Both the position numbers and the translations under genes were made by a program. A stretch of 64,000 bases of DNA from Rhodocytophaga aerolata (GTDB lineage Bacteria > Bacteroidota > Bacteroidia > Cytophagales > 172606-1). The stretch covers positions 85,569 through 149,568 of the forward strand of contig NZ_JAUKPO010000018.1 of NCBI RefSeq assembly GCF_030503435.1, given 5' to 3'. Shown in pieces: positions 18,373 through 27,650 of the stretch (position 1 is the stretch's first letter; each line of letters starts with the position of its first letter). The notes below the pieces were generated by a model, which was given only the letters and a program-made list of their open reading frames with translations, was not told the DNA's origin and searched no databases.

Positions 18373-19614
18373 ATGAAAGAGAAAAATGAATATAAGTGGG
18401 AATTGCTGCTCTGGCTGTGGCTGGCTTTTTTCTTCAATCAGGCTGACCGGCAGATTTTCAACGTAGTTTTGCCCCTAATCAAGGATGATTTAAGTCTTTC
18501 AGATGCACAGTTGGGTCTGGTAGGTTCCCTGTTTGTATTAACCCTTGGCTTGCTGATACCCTTTGCCGGCGTAACAGGCGATTTGTTTAACCGCAAAAAA
18601 ATTATTGGCTTTAGCCTGCTGTTCTGGAGTGCGTCCACCTTGCTTACTGGGTTGAGCCATTCCCTGTTGCATTTAATTATTCTGCGGAGCCTAGCAGTGG
18701 GTGGCGGTGAGGCTTTTTATGCCCCGGCAGCTAATGGACTCATCAGCCAGTATCACCAGAAAACCCGTGCCCTAGCCATGTCCATTCACCAGACATCGTT
18801 GTATGTGGGTGTGGTGGTAAGCGGTGCCCTGGGAGGTTATATAGCCGAGTTGTACGGCTGGAAAAATACCTTTTTCTTGTTTGGCGGTGCCGGAATGGTT
18901 CTATCAGTTATCCTGTTTTTCAGACTCCGCCCTACCGCAACAGCTATTGCTACTGTTTCTATATCAGCCCAAAGAACATTTATGAAAGAGGCTACTCTGG
19001 CCCTGCTGCGAAAACCGACTGCGGTATTTTTGTGTGGTGCATTTCTGGCAATGGTATTTGTCAATGTTGGCTACACCACCTGGACTCCTACTTTCCTACA
19101 TGAGAAATTCGGACTTTCCATAGCCGAAGCCGGGTTCAGTTCCATGTTCTACCATCACCTGTTTGCATTTATGGGTGTTATAAGTGGTGGATGGCTTTCA
19201 GATAAAATCGCCTTGCAGGCCACTAAATACCGGCTTATGGTCCAGAGTGCCGGATTATTTCTGGCTGTGCCTTTCATTGTAGGCATGGGACAAGCCTCTA
19301 CCCCTGGTCTAACCTATGTCTGCCTGGCTGGCTTTGGTTTTTTCCGGGGGGTGTATGATGCAAATATTTATGCTACCCTTTTTGAAGTGATCGAACCACA
19401 ATACCGCTCTACTTCAGTGGGCTTGTCGGCTATGTTTGCCTATGTTGTAGCAGCATTAGCGCCGTTTCTGCTGGGATACTTAAAACCAACTTTGGGCTTA
19501 TCAATTGGGCTTTCGGCTTTAAGTATGGTGTATATGCTTGGCGGTATTTGTATTTGGGCAGCATTGCAAGGGTATATGAAAAATAACCAGATTCCACAAG
19601 CGATAGATGTATGA
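18373..19614 (+). CDS. MFS transporter
   Basis: 413 residues with 12 predicted membrane helices. The family loop motif is present as GDLFNRKK after helix 2 and again in weaker form as GGWLSDK after helix 8. The N-terminus (FFFNQADRQIFNVVLPLIKDD) resembles anion:cation symporters and hexuronate-type carriers, which fits uptake of a sugar acid. Stop and the next start overlap in ATGA, so it is co-translated with the downstream hydrolase. Confidence 0.88.
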   Translation: MKEKNEYKWELLLWLWLAFFFNQADRQIFNVVLPLIKDDLSLSDAQLGLVGSLFVLTLGLLIPFAGVTGDLFNRKKIIGFSLLFWSASTLLTGLSHSLLHLIILRSLAVGGGEAFYAPAANGLISQYHQKTRALAMSIHQTSLYVGVVVSGALGGYIAELYGWKNTFFLFGGAGMVLSVILFFRLRPTATAIATVSISAQRTFMKEATLALLRKPTAVFLCGAFLAMVFVNVGYTTWTPTFLHEKFGLSIAEAGFSSMFYHHLFAFMGVISGGWLSDKIALQATKYRLMVQSAGLFLAVPFIVGMGQASTPGLTYVCLAGFGFFRGVYDANIYATLFEVIEPQYRSTSVGLSAMFAYVVAALAPFLLGYLKPTLGLSIGLSALSMVYMLGGICIWAALQGYMKNNQIPQAIDV

Positions 19615-20321
19615 AGATAACCTGGCTAGGACAAAGTGGATTTCTGATTGAAAGTGCAGGCCACCGACTGCTGATAGACCCTTTTATGAGTGATATTGTA
19701 GAACAGAAACAAGGCTTGAAACGCTTGAGGGCTTTTCCTTTATCCATCGCAGAACTACGGCCAAATACAGTCTTTATCACCCATAATCACCTGGATCATT
19801 TTGATCCCATTGCCTTACTGCACATTCATCAGATGTATCCGGAAGCACGCATTGCCGGGCCGGAAAGTGTCATGCAAAAAGCAAGGGAAATGAATTTTAA
19901 CGAAGCAGTATTAGTGTCTATGCCGAAAGGTAGGCTAAGTAAACTAGGTCCTTTTACGCTGCGATCAACACCTGCTTATCACAGCGATCCCTATGCGGTA
20001 GGTTGTGTGCTGGAAGCAGAGGGCAAAATAATTTATATGAGTGGAGATACCCTGCTTACCGATACCCTTGTTGAGGAGGTTACTAGGCTTTGTCCGCAAC
20101 CGGTAGATGTGGCTTTCATTGTCATTAATGGCCGGCTGGGTAATATGAATAGTACTGAAGCTCTACACGTAGTAAGTCAGCTAAAACCGGCTTTATCTAT
20201 ACCTATGCACTATGGCATGTTTGCTGAAAATACGGCTGACCCCTATGTATTTGCAAAGGCTTGTGATGAAATCGGGTTAGCAAATAAAGTACTGACCTTA
20301 GGCGAAGCTTATGTTGTATAA
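19611..20321 (+). CDS. UlaG-like metallo-beta-lactamase-fold hydrolase
   Basis: 236 residues. The metal motif is THNHLDHFDP, with HxHxDH at 58-63; further ligands are the histidine in AYHSDPYAVG, the aspartate in SGDT and the histidine in MHYGMF. The lack of an extended C-terminal domain and the start WLGQSGFLI place it with UlaG-type lactonases and related small hydrolases. UlaG opens L-ascorbate-6-phosphate lactone; here, next to an aldonate dehydratase, a sugar-lactone substrate is plausible but unproven. It overlaps mfs by 4 bp, and its end overlaps a non-preferred upstream start of the next frame. Confidence 0.82.
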   Translation: MKITWLGQSGFLIESAGHRLLIDPFMSDIVEQKQGLKRLRAFPLSIAELRPNTVFITHNHLDHFDPIALLHIHQMYPEARIAGPESVMQKAREMNFNEAVLVSMPKGRLSKLGPFTLRSTPAYHSDPYAVGCVLEAEGKIIYMSGDTLLTDTLVEEVTRLCPQPVDVAFIVINGRLGNMNSTEALHVVSQLKPALSIPMHYGMFAENTADPYVFAKACDEIGLANKVLTLGEAYVV

Positions 20322-20343
20322 AATCCCTGATTTCCCTTCAATT

Positions 20344-21510
20344 ATGAAAATAACTGCTATTGAAACGTATATCTGCCACGCTTACCGGACCAACTGGGTA
20401 TTTGTAAAAGTACTCACCGATACAGACGGGCTGCATGGTGTAGGAGAAGCTACCCTGGAATACAAAGAATTAACCGTAGCCCAGGCTTGTAAAGAGCTGG
20501 AAAGCATAGTCGTGGGCAAAGATCCGCACCGCATAGAAGACATCTGGCATACAGTCTACAGGGATGCGTACTGGCGTGGCGGCCCGGTGCTGATGAGTGC
20601 ACTTTCTGCCATTGAAATGGCCTTATGGGATATCAAAGGTAAAGATCTGGGTGTGCCAGTATATCAGTTGCTGGGCGGTAAAGTACGGGATAGTGTGCCC
20701 TGTTATGCCAATGGCTGGTTTGCTCCTGCTAAAACCCCGGATGAATTTGCAGAAAAAGCGCTGCAGGCTGTAGCCCAAGGTTTCAAAGCCCTGAAGTGGG
20801 ACCCGTTTGGTTCTGCTTATCTGCAGATTTCCAGAGGGCAACTCAATGATGCTTTAGCTTGTGTAGGTACCGTATACGAGGCCATTAAAGATAAAGCAGA
20901 CCTGATAATTGAAGGGCATGGCAGGTTTGATATTCCTACGGCTGTCAGAATCGGGCATGCCCTGGCAGATTTTGATATTCTCTGGTTTGAAGAACCTATT
21001 CCTCCACAAAATCTGGAAGGCTTAGCTGATGTAAAACGGCGGGTACAGGTGCCCATTTCAGCCGGAGAAAGGCTGTATAACCGCTGGGATTTCCGCACGC
21101 TGTTTGAGCAAAAAGCAGCTGATTTTATACAACCCGATGTGAGCCATGCCGGAGGAATTATGGAACTGAAGAAAATTGCGGCGATGGCCGAAGCCTATCA
21201 TATTCCTGTTTGTCCGCATAACCCCAGTGGGCCGGTGGCCAATGCAGCCACCCTGCAACTGGCAGCCTGTATTCCCAACTTTTATTTGCTGGAAACCATG
21301 AGTTCCGATGTGCCCTGGCGGCAGGAGATTACGAACGAAACCGTGCTGTTTACGGAGGGGCATATGCACATTCCCGATAAGCCGGGTCTGGGAATAGAAC
21401 TCAATGAAGAGGCTATGAAAAAGTATCCATACTCACCCAAAGAACTCCGGCATTATAAAGGCACGCTCACCGATATCAGGCCGGACAATGCCAAAAGCTA
21501 CTTCAGCTAA
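20344..21510 (+). CDS. Enolase-superfamily sugar-acid dehydratase, galactonate-dehydratase-like
   Basis: 388 residues from the ATG at 20344, matching the usual family start MKITAIETY; an upstream in-frame ATG at 20311 overlaps the previous gene. Metal ligands are Glu190 (in IEGHGRFD), Glu216 (FEEP) and Glu242 (AGERL); catalytic candidates are His192 and His292 (CPHNPSGP). These are all offset by exactly seven from E. coli DgoD (D183, E209, E235, H185, H285 from memory), so the active-site register is that of galactonate dehydratase. The first ligand is Glu instead of Asp. The expected reaction is removal of water from an aldonate to give a 2-keto-3-deoxy sugar acid. The exact substrate is open. 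Confidence 0.88.
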   Translation: MKITAIETYICHAYRTNWVFVKVLTDTDGLHGVGEATLEYKELTVAQACKELESIVVGKDPHRIEDIWHTVYRDAYWRGGPVLMSALSAIEMALWDIKGKDLGVPVYQLLGGKVRDSVPCYANGWFAPAKTPDEFAEKALQAVAQGFKALKWDPFGSAYLQISRGQLNDALACVGTVYEAIKDKADLIIEGHGRFDIPTAVRIGHALADFDILWFEEPIPPQNLEGLADVKRRVQVPISAGERLYNRWDFRTLFEQKAADFIQPDVSHAGGIMELKKIAAMAEAYHIPVCPHNPSGPVANAATLQLAACIPNFYLLETMSSDVPWRQEITNETVLFTEGHMHIPDKPGLGIELNEEAMKKYPYSPKELRHYKGTLTDIRPDNAKSYFS

Positions 21511-21567
21511 CCTATTCGTGCACGTTAAGTAAATCATTCATTTAATACGTTTCAACTCCTGCCGCCT

Positions 21568-23730
21568 ATGTGGATTAACAAAATTTTACTTTCAAGCTTA
21601 TTATTCTTTGTCTGTTTTCCCCAGATAAATGCCCAGTCAACCTTCACCATTAAAAATGAAAATATTGAGGTGTCTATTGATAACCAGGGAAATCTACAAA
21701 GCCTGAAAAACCTAAAAACCGGATACAACTATGCCTCAGGGAAACCTATATGGCGCTTGTACTACGACCGCCCCGACTGGAAAGACAATGAAGTCATAGC
21801 TGCCAATAACCAGCCCCAGGTGAAGCAGCAGGCAAATCAGTTACTCATCAGCTATACCGGATTGAAAGGCCGCCGGGAAAAGGTAAATATCAACCTGCAA
21901 CTCACTATTCTGCTGGAAAACGACCAGGTGCGGTTTGCTGCCGAACTTCAGAATAAAGAAGAACACAGCATTGTGCGGGAATTACAGTATCCATTGGTGG
22001 GCAATTGCCAGCTGCCAGAGGATCATCAGTTGCTTACCACTGAGTATGGCGGCCAGTTGTTTCCGGATGTAATAAGCCTGGTGAAAGGAGCCAATGCCGC
22101 CTGGCCACCTTACTATCCGCCTGCCCAGGATTTTCTGCAACGGGATGTAAAATACCCCCGCGGTCCTTCCGCTAATTGCTATGCGTTTGTAGGCAAAACA
22201 GGCGGCTTATACTTCGGCAGCCACGACCCCAGCTTTGAAGATACCGGACATGGCTTGCGCCTGTATCCGAGTAAAAAATTTGTATTCGACCAGCTGGAAG
22301 CAGGTATGTATAAATACCCCAACTGTGTGAGCGGGCAAACCTGGACAAGTAATGTGAATGTTGTATCACCTTACCAGGGCACCTGGCACGAAACATCCAG
22401 GCTGTATAGAACCTGGGCAAACACCTGGTGGAAACACCGGGAGCCTCCGCAATGGGTAAAGGAAATGAAAGGCTGGCAGCGAATTATTATGAAGCACCAG
22501 TACGGCGAAATTTTGTTTCCTTACACAGATTTAAGTACGAGAGTGAAAAAAGTTGGGGAGAGTGTAGGCATCAATACCGTATTTGCCCACGGCTGGCACA
22601 AAGAGGGCCACGACAACGATTACCCCAATTATATAGCAGACCCAACACAGGGAGGGGAAGCGGTGCTTAAAAAGCAGATTGCCGAGTTTCAGAAAGATGG
22701 CGGAGCGGTAATATGGTATTACAGCGGCCGCTTAATTGACAAAACCTCCCAGTATTACCGCAGCGGCATGGGCAAAAAAATAGCTATTAAAGATAACACA
22801 GGTTCTAAAGTCAATGATGCTTACCGTTTCAGAGGACCGGGAACCTTTACCGGTTCTTACGATGCCAGAACCTTTACCGTGGCTGATTTCCGGACACCTC
22901 AATGGAAGGAAGAACTCAAAAAAATGGCCGACCAGACCATTGCCTATGGCGCTAAATCTGTGTTTTATGACCAGATGGGCATGGGTGATAATCCGGACTG
23001 GGATTTAACAGGGGAGTTTGCCATGCCTAACCTGCGTACGGTTGCAGACAAAGCCGAAGTAATGGGGTTGATGCATGATTACCTGGATTCGAAAGACAAA
23101 GAAATTGCTTTGGGTATAGAAGTACTCACCGATGTTACGTCCATGCAATCGGATTATATCCACTGGTACGGTCCTCCAGCCTGCAAAGCCATACTCAATC
23201 CTGGCTGGGAGCAGAAAGGCGAAAAGCCCCGCACGGTGTTCTTTATGGAATGGTTCCGCTATACCTTTCCGGAAATCATTGTCTCTGACCGGGATATCCG
23301 GGATGATACCGATATTGAACGGCGGGTGAACCATACCGTACTGCGAGGTTTGCGGAACGATGTGGAGATTTACCGCTGCCGGGCCTTGATTGACGAAACG
23401 CCCCATTACCAGGCGTACCTGGCAAAAGTTAACCAATTAAAAGACCGCTTCAAACACCTGCTTTTGGTAGGAAAATATACGGATGCCATCGGGTTTTCTC
23501 ATGCGAACCCCGAAGTAGATGCCAGCCGTTTTGAAAAGGACAACCAGGCAGCCATCGTGTTTACACAGCATCATCTCTCCTCCGCCAACACCGTTCTTAC
23601 CATTCCGCAGGGCTACAGCTACGAAACCTATGGTGCGGTGGGCACAGCAGAATTAAAAGCAGGAAAAGAGACGGTGAACATAACGATGGGTAAACATGCT
23701 CTGGTAGTAGTTGTGGTTAAGAAAAAGTAA
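21568..23730 (+). CDS. Secreted glycosidase-like protein, DUF6259-type
   Basis: 720 residues with a signal peptide ending PQINAQ. The first 270 residues look like a beta-sandwich of the kind that precedes GH31/GH36-type barrels (NIEVSIDNQGNLQSLKNLKTG). The middle has TIM-barrel features: INTVFAHGWHKEGHDNDYPN, GAVIWYYSGRLIDK, AKSVFYDQMGMGDNPDWD (a DxM/G motif suited to a catalytic aspartate), then EIALGIEVLTD. The C-terminus is a small beta domain. I think this is a DUF6259-like protein of unknown activity. It probably acts in the periplasm on the glycan brought in by SusCD. The SDR-MFS-hydrolase-dehydratase set ends 57 bp upstream. Confidence 0.65.
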   Translation: MWINKILLSSLLFFVCFPQINAQSTFTIKNENIEVSIDNQGNLQSLKNLKTGYNYASGKPIWRLYYDRPDWKDNEVIAANNQPQVKQQANQLLISYTGLKGRREKVNINLQLTILLENDQVRFAAELQNKEEHSIVRELQYPLVGNCQLPEDHQLLTTEYGGQLFPDVISLVKGANAAWPPYYPPAQDFLQRDVKYPRGPSANCYAFVGKTGGLYFGSHDPSFEDTGHGLRLYPSKKFVFDQLEAGMYKYPNCVSGQTWTSNVNVVSPYQGTWHETSRLYRTWANTWWKHREPPQWVKEMKGWQRIIMKHQYGEILFPYTDLSTRVKKVGESVGINTVFAHGWHKEGHDNDYPNYIADPTQGGEAVLKKQIAEFQKDGGAVIWYYSGRLIDKTSQYYRSGMGKKIAIKDNTGSKVNDAYRFRGPGTFTGSYDARTFTVADFRTPQWKEELKKMADQTIAYGAKSVFYDQMGMGDNPDWDLTGEFAMPNLRTVADKAEVMGLMHDYLDSKDKEIALGIEVLTDVTSMQSDYIHWYGPPACKAILNPGWEQKGEKPRTVFFMEWFRYTFPEIIVSDRDIRDDTDIERRVNHTVLRGLRNDVEIYRCRALIDETPHYQAYLAKVNQLKDRFKHLLLVGKYTDAIGFSHANPEVDASRFEKDNQAAIVFTQHHLSSANTVLTIPQGYSYETYGAVGTAELKAGKETVNITMGKHALVVVVVKKK

Positions 23731-23741
23731 AAACACAACTA

Positions 23742-23810
23742 ATGAAAATACCCAGGCAGAACTTTATACTGGCTACAGCCGCAACAAGCCTAACTGAAGG
23801 CAGAAGATAA
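23742..23810 (+). pseudogene. Truncated leader-peptide remnant
   Basis: A 22-codon frame starting 11 bp after the previous stop reads MKIPRQNFILATAATSLT and then stops. It strongly resembles the N-terminus of Bacteroidota Tat-exported sugar dehydrogenases and isomerases (R-R-x-F-I-x-x-A-A), with the twin arginine reduced to RQ. The body of such a gene is absent. It is most likely the stub of a deleted gene. Confidence 0.4.
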
Positions 23811-23919
23811 TCTTCATGTCTGAATACTTATGTAACATATTACTTTCATTGAAAAGCCTATTATTTAAAAAACTACTTCTAAAAGCCAGACTTTAACAGA
23901 AGAATATACCTTCGAGCAT

Positions 23920-26073
23920 ATGAGCCTATCTGCAAAATCCATTGTTATTACCCTCTGTATACTAGCAGGAATTGGGTTAAGCGCCTACTTATTTTCTGAC
24001 ATAGTAAAAGTTTTGAGACCTGAAAGTGGTCAATGGACTCATTATGGGTATGATGCATCAAACAGTAAATTTTCGCCCCTGGACAAAATTAACGCTGGCA
24101 ACGTCAACCAACTCAAACAGGTATGGCATCTTGAGGACAGTACAGCGGGCGGTTCGGGTATTTTCTTTAACCCGTTGATAGTTGGGGGAAAAATGATTGT
24201 GTTTATGCCTTCCAAAGTACTCAAAGCCTTAGACGCAGCCACCGGCCGGGTTATCTGGTCATTTAAACCCGACAGCACTGAGATCAATAACTGGACAAAG
24301 GGTGCTACCTATGTACCGGGAACAAACGGAAGGCAGGATGCCATCTTGTTTGTGTTTGGCTCTACCCTATACTCTGTCAATGCAGAGAATGGAACATTGA
24401 TGGAAGCATTCGGAGAAGGAGGAAAAGTTGATTTCTATACTGGTCTCTCCGTAGATCCTGCCATGCGCAAGCGTGTGCATGTGACTAGCAATGCACCGGG
24501 CGTTATCTATAAAGATCTCTTCATTGTGGGCTGCAAAGTGCCCGACGAACTGCCTTCCACTTCGGGAGATATCCGTGCATTTAATGTACACACAGGTAAG
24601 CTGGAATGGATATTTCACACCATCCCTAAAGAGGGAGAATATGGCTATGATACCTGGCCTGCTACCGCACGCAAAAAAAATGGAGGAGCCAATTGCTGGG
24701 GAGGTATGGCGCTGGATGAAGACCGGGGAATTGTGTATGTACCCACGGCTTCCCCCTCCTTTGACTTTTATGGCGCCGACCGGGAAGGGCAAAATCTGTT
24801 TGCCAATTGCCTGCTTGCCCTGGATGCGGGAACCGGCAAGCGCCTCTGGCATTTTCAGACTACCCACCATGACCTATGGGATAGGGACAATGGCTCTCCG
24901 CCTAACCTGGTTACCATTCAACATGCGGGCAAAATGACAGATGCGGTAGCTCTGGTTACTAAAATGGGTTATGTATTTGTCTTTGACCGGCAAACCGGAC
25001 AGCCCTTGTTTCCTATAGAGGAAGTGCCTGTGCCTACAGCAAGTGAGATGCCCGGAGAGAAACCCTGGCCTACCCAACCTATTCCTACAAAACCTGCCCC
25101 CTTCACCAGGCAGAGTTATAAAGAAGAATACTATAAAGGGCTCAGTCCGGAGTCCAAGCAATACATAAAACAACGGCTGGAGGCTGGTAAGTTTACCACC
25201 GGGGTATATGTGCCTCCCAGCCTGAATGGATCGGTGGTGGTTCCGGCAGCCCATGGAGGCGCTAACTGGGGAGGGGCTTCTTTCAACCCCAACACAGGTA
25301 TTTTATTTGTGAATGCAACGGAACTGCCCTGGTTTCTGAAATTACATAAAATCAGTGAGTTGTCTGCCAATAATGCGCTGAGTGGCCAACATTTATTTAA
25401 GATCAATTGCAGCAATTGCCATGGTGCCGATAAAAAAGGCACCAGTTATGGTCCGGATATAGCTGAGAAAACAAAAACCTATCCGGCAAAACAACTGGAA
25501 AGTATCATTAAAAAAGGGGCTGAGCCTATGCCTTCTTTCCAACACTTGCCTCAACTTCAGATTGATGCCATCATTGCCTACCTGAAAGATGGGCGGTCAG
25601 ATGTAAAAGTAGTTTCCTCCGGTGAGGATGCCATATCAACTAGCAGGGAGCCCTATGGATTTTCAGGATATAATTTTTTTGTGGACGATAACAAAGTTCC
25701 CCTCATTGACCCTCCCTTCGGTACACTCACTGCCATTGACCTCAACAAAGGAGAAATACTCTGGCAGGTGCCACTGGGAGAAGATGAAAAGCTGGCTGCA
25801 AAGGGAATTAAAAATTCGGGAATGTACAACCGGGGAGGTGGTATTGCTACAGCAGGCGGACTAGTATTCATAGCAGCCACCGGAGACAAGAAGTTCCGGG
25901 CTTTTGAGCAGGCAACAGGCAAAATGGTGTGGGAGAAAGAATTACCCGGCAATGCCTATTCAATTCCTTCTTCCTACCTGGTAAATAAGGCACAGTGTAT
26001 CACAATCGCTGTAAGCCCCAATCCTTCTACCGGTTATAAGGGTGGGTATATCACATTTAGCCTGGACAAATGA
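23920..26073 (+). CDS. PQQ-dependent quinohaemoprotein dehydrogenase
   Basis: 717 residues. An N-terminal membrane anchor or signal (IVITLCILAGIGLSAYLF) is followed by PQQ beta-propeller blades: WTHYGYDASNSKFSPLDKIN at the start, repeated ALDAATGRVIW and AFNVHTGKLEW tryptophan docking motifs, and HHDLWDRDNGSPPNL. A cytochrome c domain is inserted at about 480-560, with haem site CSNCH at 497-501 and the axial Met near PMPSFQHL. Propeller blades resume to the end (AFEQATGKMVWEKELPGN). It would oxidise an alcohol or aldose in the periplasm and pass electrons to the respiratory chain. No PQQ synthesis genes are in the window. Confidence 0.92.
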   Translation: MSLSAKSIVITLCILAGIGLSAYLFSDIVKVLRPESGQWTHYGYDASNSKFSPLDKINAGNVNQLKQVWHLEDSTAGGSGIFFNPLIVGGKMIVFMPSKVLKALDAATGRVIWSFKPDSTEINNWTKGATYVPGTNGRQDAILFVFGSTLYSVNAENGTLMEAFGEGGKVDFYTGLSVDPAMRKRVHVTSNAPGVIYKDLFIVGCKVPDELPSTSGDIRAFNVHTGKLEWIFHTIPKEGEYGYDTWPATARKKNGGANCWGGMALDEDRGIVYVPTASPSFDFYGADREGQNLFANCLLALDAGTGKRLWHFQTTHHDLWDRDNGSPPNLVTIQHAGKMTDAVALVTKMGYVFVFDRQTGQPLFPIEEVPVPTASEMPGEKPWPTQPIPTKPAPFTRQSYKEEYYKGLSPESKQYIKQRLEAGKFTTGVYVPPSLNGSVVVPAAHGGANWGGASFNPNTGILFVNATELPWFLKLHKISELSANNALSGQHLFKINCSNCHGADKKGTSYGPDIAEKTKTYPAKQLESIIKKGAEPMPSFQHLPQLQIDAIIAYLKDGRSDVKVVSSGEDAISTSREPYGFSGYNFFVDDNKVPLIDPPFGTLTAIDLNKGEILWQVPLGEDEKLAAKGIKNSGMYNRGGGIATAGGLVFIAATGDKKFRAFEQATGKMVWEKELPGNAYSIPSSYLVNKAQCITIAVSPNPSTGYKGGYITFSLDK

Positions 26074-26318
26074 CGTGGATATGTACTTTACAACATACAT
26101 TGATATGAGTTATTAATTTTGGGCCGGGTACCTAAAACTTGAAATGCAGGAGGATTGCTATCCGGTTAACTCGCAGGTTATAGGCACAAAGGTCGTACTA
26201 CCCAGAACAATAGTCAGGTAACGTAAAGGCAGGCATACATGAAAAAGTAACTAAGAAATAAATAAAGATACTGACCTGTAATCTGCAGGGGAATTGTCTC
26301 TATATAACTAAATCTTAT

Positions 26319-27230
26319 ATGAGTTTACGTCTGATCTTAGCTAGTAGCTTGCTAGTTTTTACCTTGAGCCAGACAGTTATGGCACAACAAAAGCACATAA
26401 GCAGTCCCTTTTTTGTATTTAACAATGGTATTAGTGATACGGCAGTTTACAAAACACATCAGAAACAAGCGCAGCTGGCGGCACAAATGGGTTTTAATGG
26501 CGTAGAGAAAAACCGTCTGGATAACTTTGATACCTTTTATGAGGTTTTATTAACTAATAACCTCAAACTCTACACGATATATGTAGAAGTAAACCTGGAT
26601 GAGGAAAAAGCTCCCTACGACCGCCGGCTGGAAGATGTGTTCAAAAAAATCCAGGGAACCCAAGCCATGCCATGGCTATATGTGACCAGCAAAAAACACA
26701 AACCTTCTTCTGCAGAACAGGATGCCATAGCGGTGCCTATTTTGCAGGAAATTGCGGATTTGGCTAAAAAGTATGGGCTAAAAGTTGCCCTGTATCCGCA
26801 TACCTGGTTCTGGCTGGAAACGGTAGAAGATGCCATTCGGGTGGCCGAAAAGGTAAACCGGCCTAATTTTGGTATGGCTTTCAACTTACCCCATTTCCTG
26901 GCTACACAGTACTATGGTGGAGAAAACCCCGATAAGAATTTGCAGATATGGGCACAGAAAGCCAGACCCTATGTATTTGCCTTAAGTATAAATGGAGCCG
27001 ACTATCCGCCAGCCTCCTCTGACCGGGGTAAAGTATGGGAAAGCCTGATTAAGCCATTGGGAGAAGGAAATTATGATACGTATGCTTTCCTGAAAACCTT
27101 CTGGGATATGGGATTCACAGGTCCGGTAGGCCTGCAATGTTATAATATCAAACAGGAAAAATCCATACACCTCGAAAAATCGGTACATACCTGGCAAGCC
27201 TATAAAAAAAGGTATGCAGCCGGAAAATAA
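26319..27230 (+). CDS. Exported sugar phosphate isomerase/epimerase-family TIM-barrel protein
   Basis: 303 residues with a signal peptide (LILASSLLVFTLSQTVMAQQ), so it acts outside the cytoplasm and cannot see phosphorylated sugars. The xylose-isomerase-like TIM barrel shows FGMAFNLPHFLA and GPVGLQCYNIK, with an acidic residue (YTIYVEVNLDE) and histidines (ALYPHTWFW) positioned like metal ligands. Exported relatives sit beside keto-sugar-forming oxidoreductases in Bacteroidota and may cleave or isomerise keto-glycosides. It follows the PQQ dehydrogenase at 245 bp. Confidence 0.8.
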   Translation: MSLRLILASSLLVFTLSQTVMAQQKHISSPFFVFNNGISDTAVYKTHQKQAQLAAQMGFNGVEKNRLDNFDTFYEVLLTNNLKLYTIYVEVNLDEEKAPYDRRLEDVFKKIQGTQAMPWLYVTSKKHKPSSAEQDAIAVPILQEIADLAKKYGLKVALYPHTWFWLETVEDAIRVAEKVNRPNFGMAFNLPHFLATQYYGGENPDKNLQIWAQKARPYVFALSINGADYPPASSDRGKVWESLIKPLGEGNYDTYAFLKTFWDMGFTGPVGLQCYNIKQEKSIHLEKSVHTWQAYKKRYAAGK

Positions 27231-27650
27231 TCATGTACTTCCCTGAAAAGTAGACCGTCTAAAAAAGGTATTGTATAATTGTGTTAGTAAATAGATGTTA
27301 CCTGCGATAATCTATGCAGTTACAAATTATATCCCCTTCCGGGTAACTAATCTACGAACAATCAATCCTGAAAGAATGGTATTCGAGATGTCAATAAACT
27401 TGCTGAAGCCTCATAAATTTATATAATGAAGCTGTTTAGTAAGCTTCAAAATTCATCATCATAAGATAGTCAGTGTAGAGAAGGCAAAAAATACACCCTC
27501 TAGTTGGCAAAGTAGCTTCCTTTAAAAGCAGCTTTGTACGTCTTGCTGGTAACTTACCTGTAGAATCTGCGTAGGCAATAGCTAGAAGAGCTTGCCAACT
27601 GGCAGCTTTCGAGAAATAAGAAATTGATAGCAGATGAAAGGTGGAAATTT
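27231..27650 (+). other. Intergenic region with a 9-bp inverted repeat
   Basis: No gene recognised. AGTTGGCAA at 27502-27510 and its complement TTGCCAACT at 27592-27600 are 81 bp apart. A good ribosome binding site, AAAGGTGG, lies just before the ATG at 27651 and decides the start of the next gene. Confidence 0.4.
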
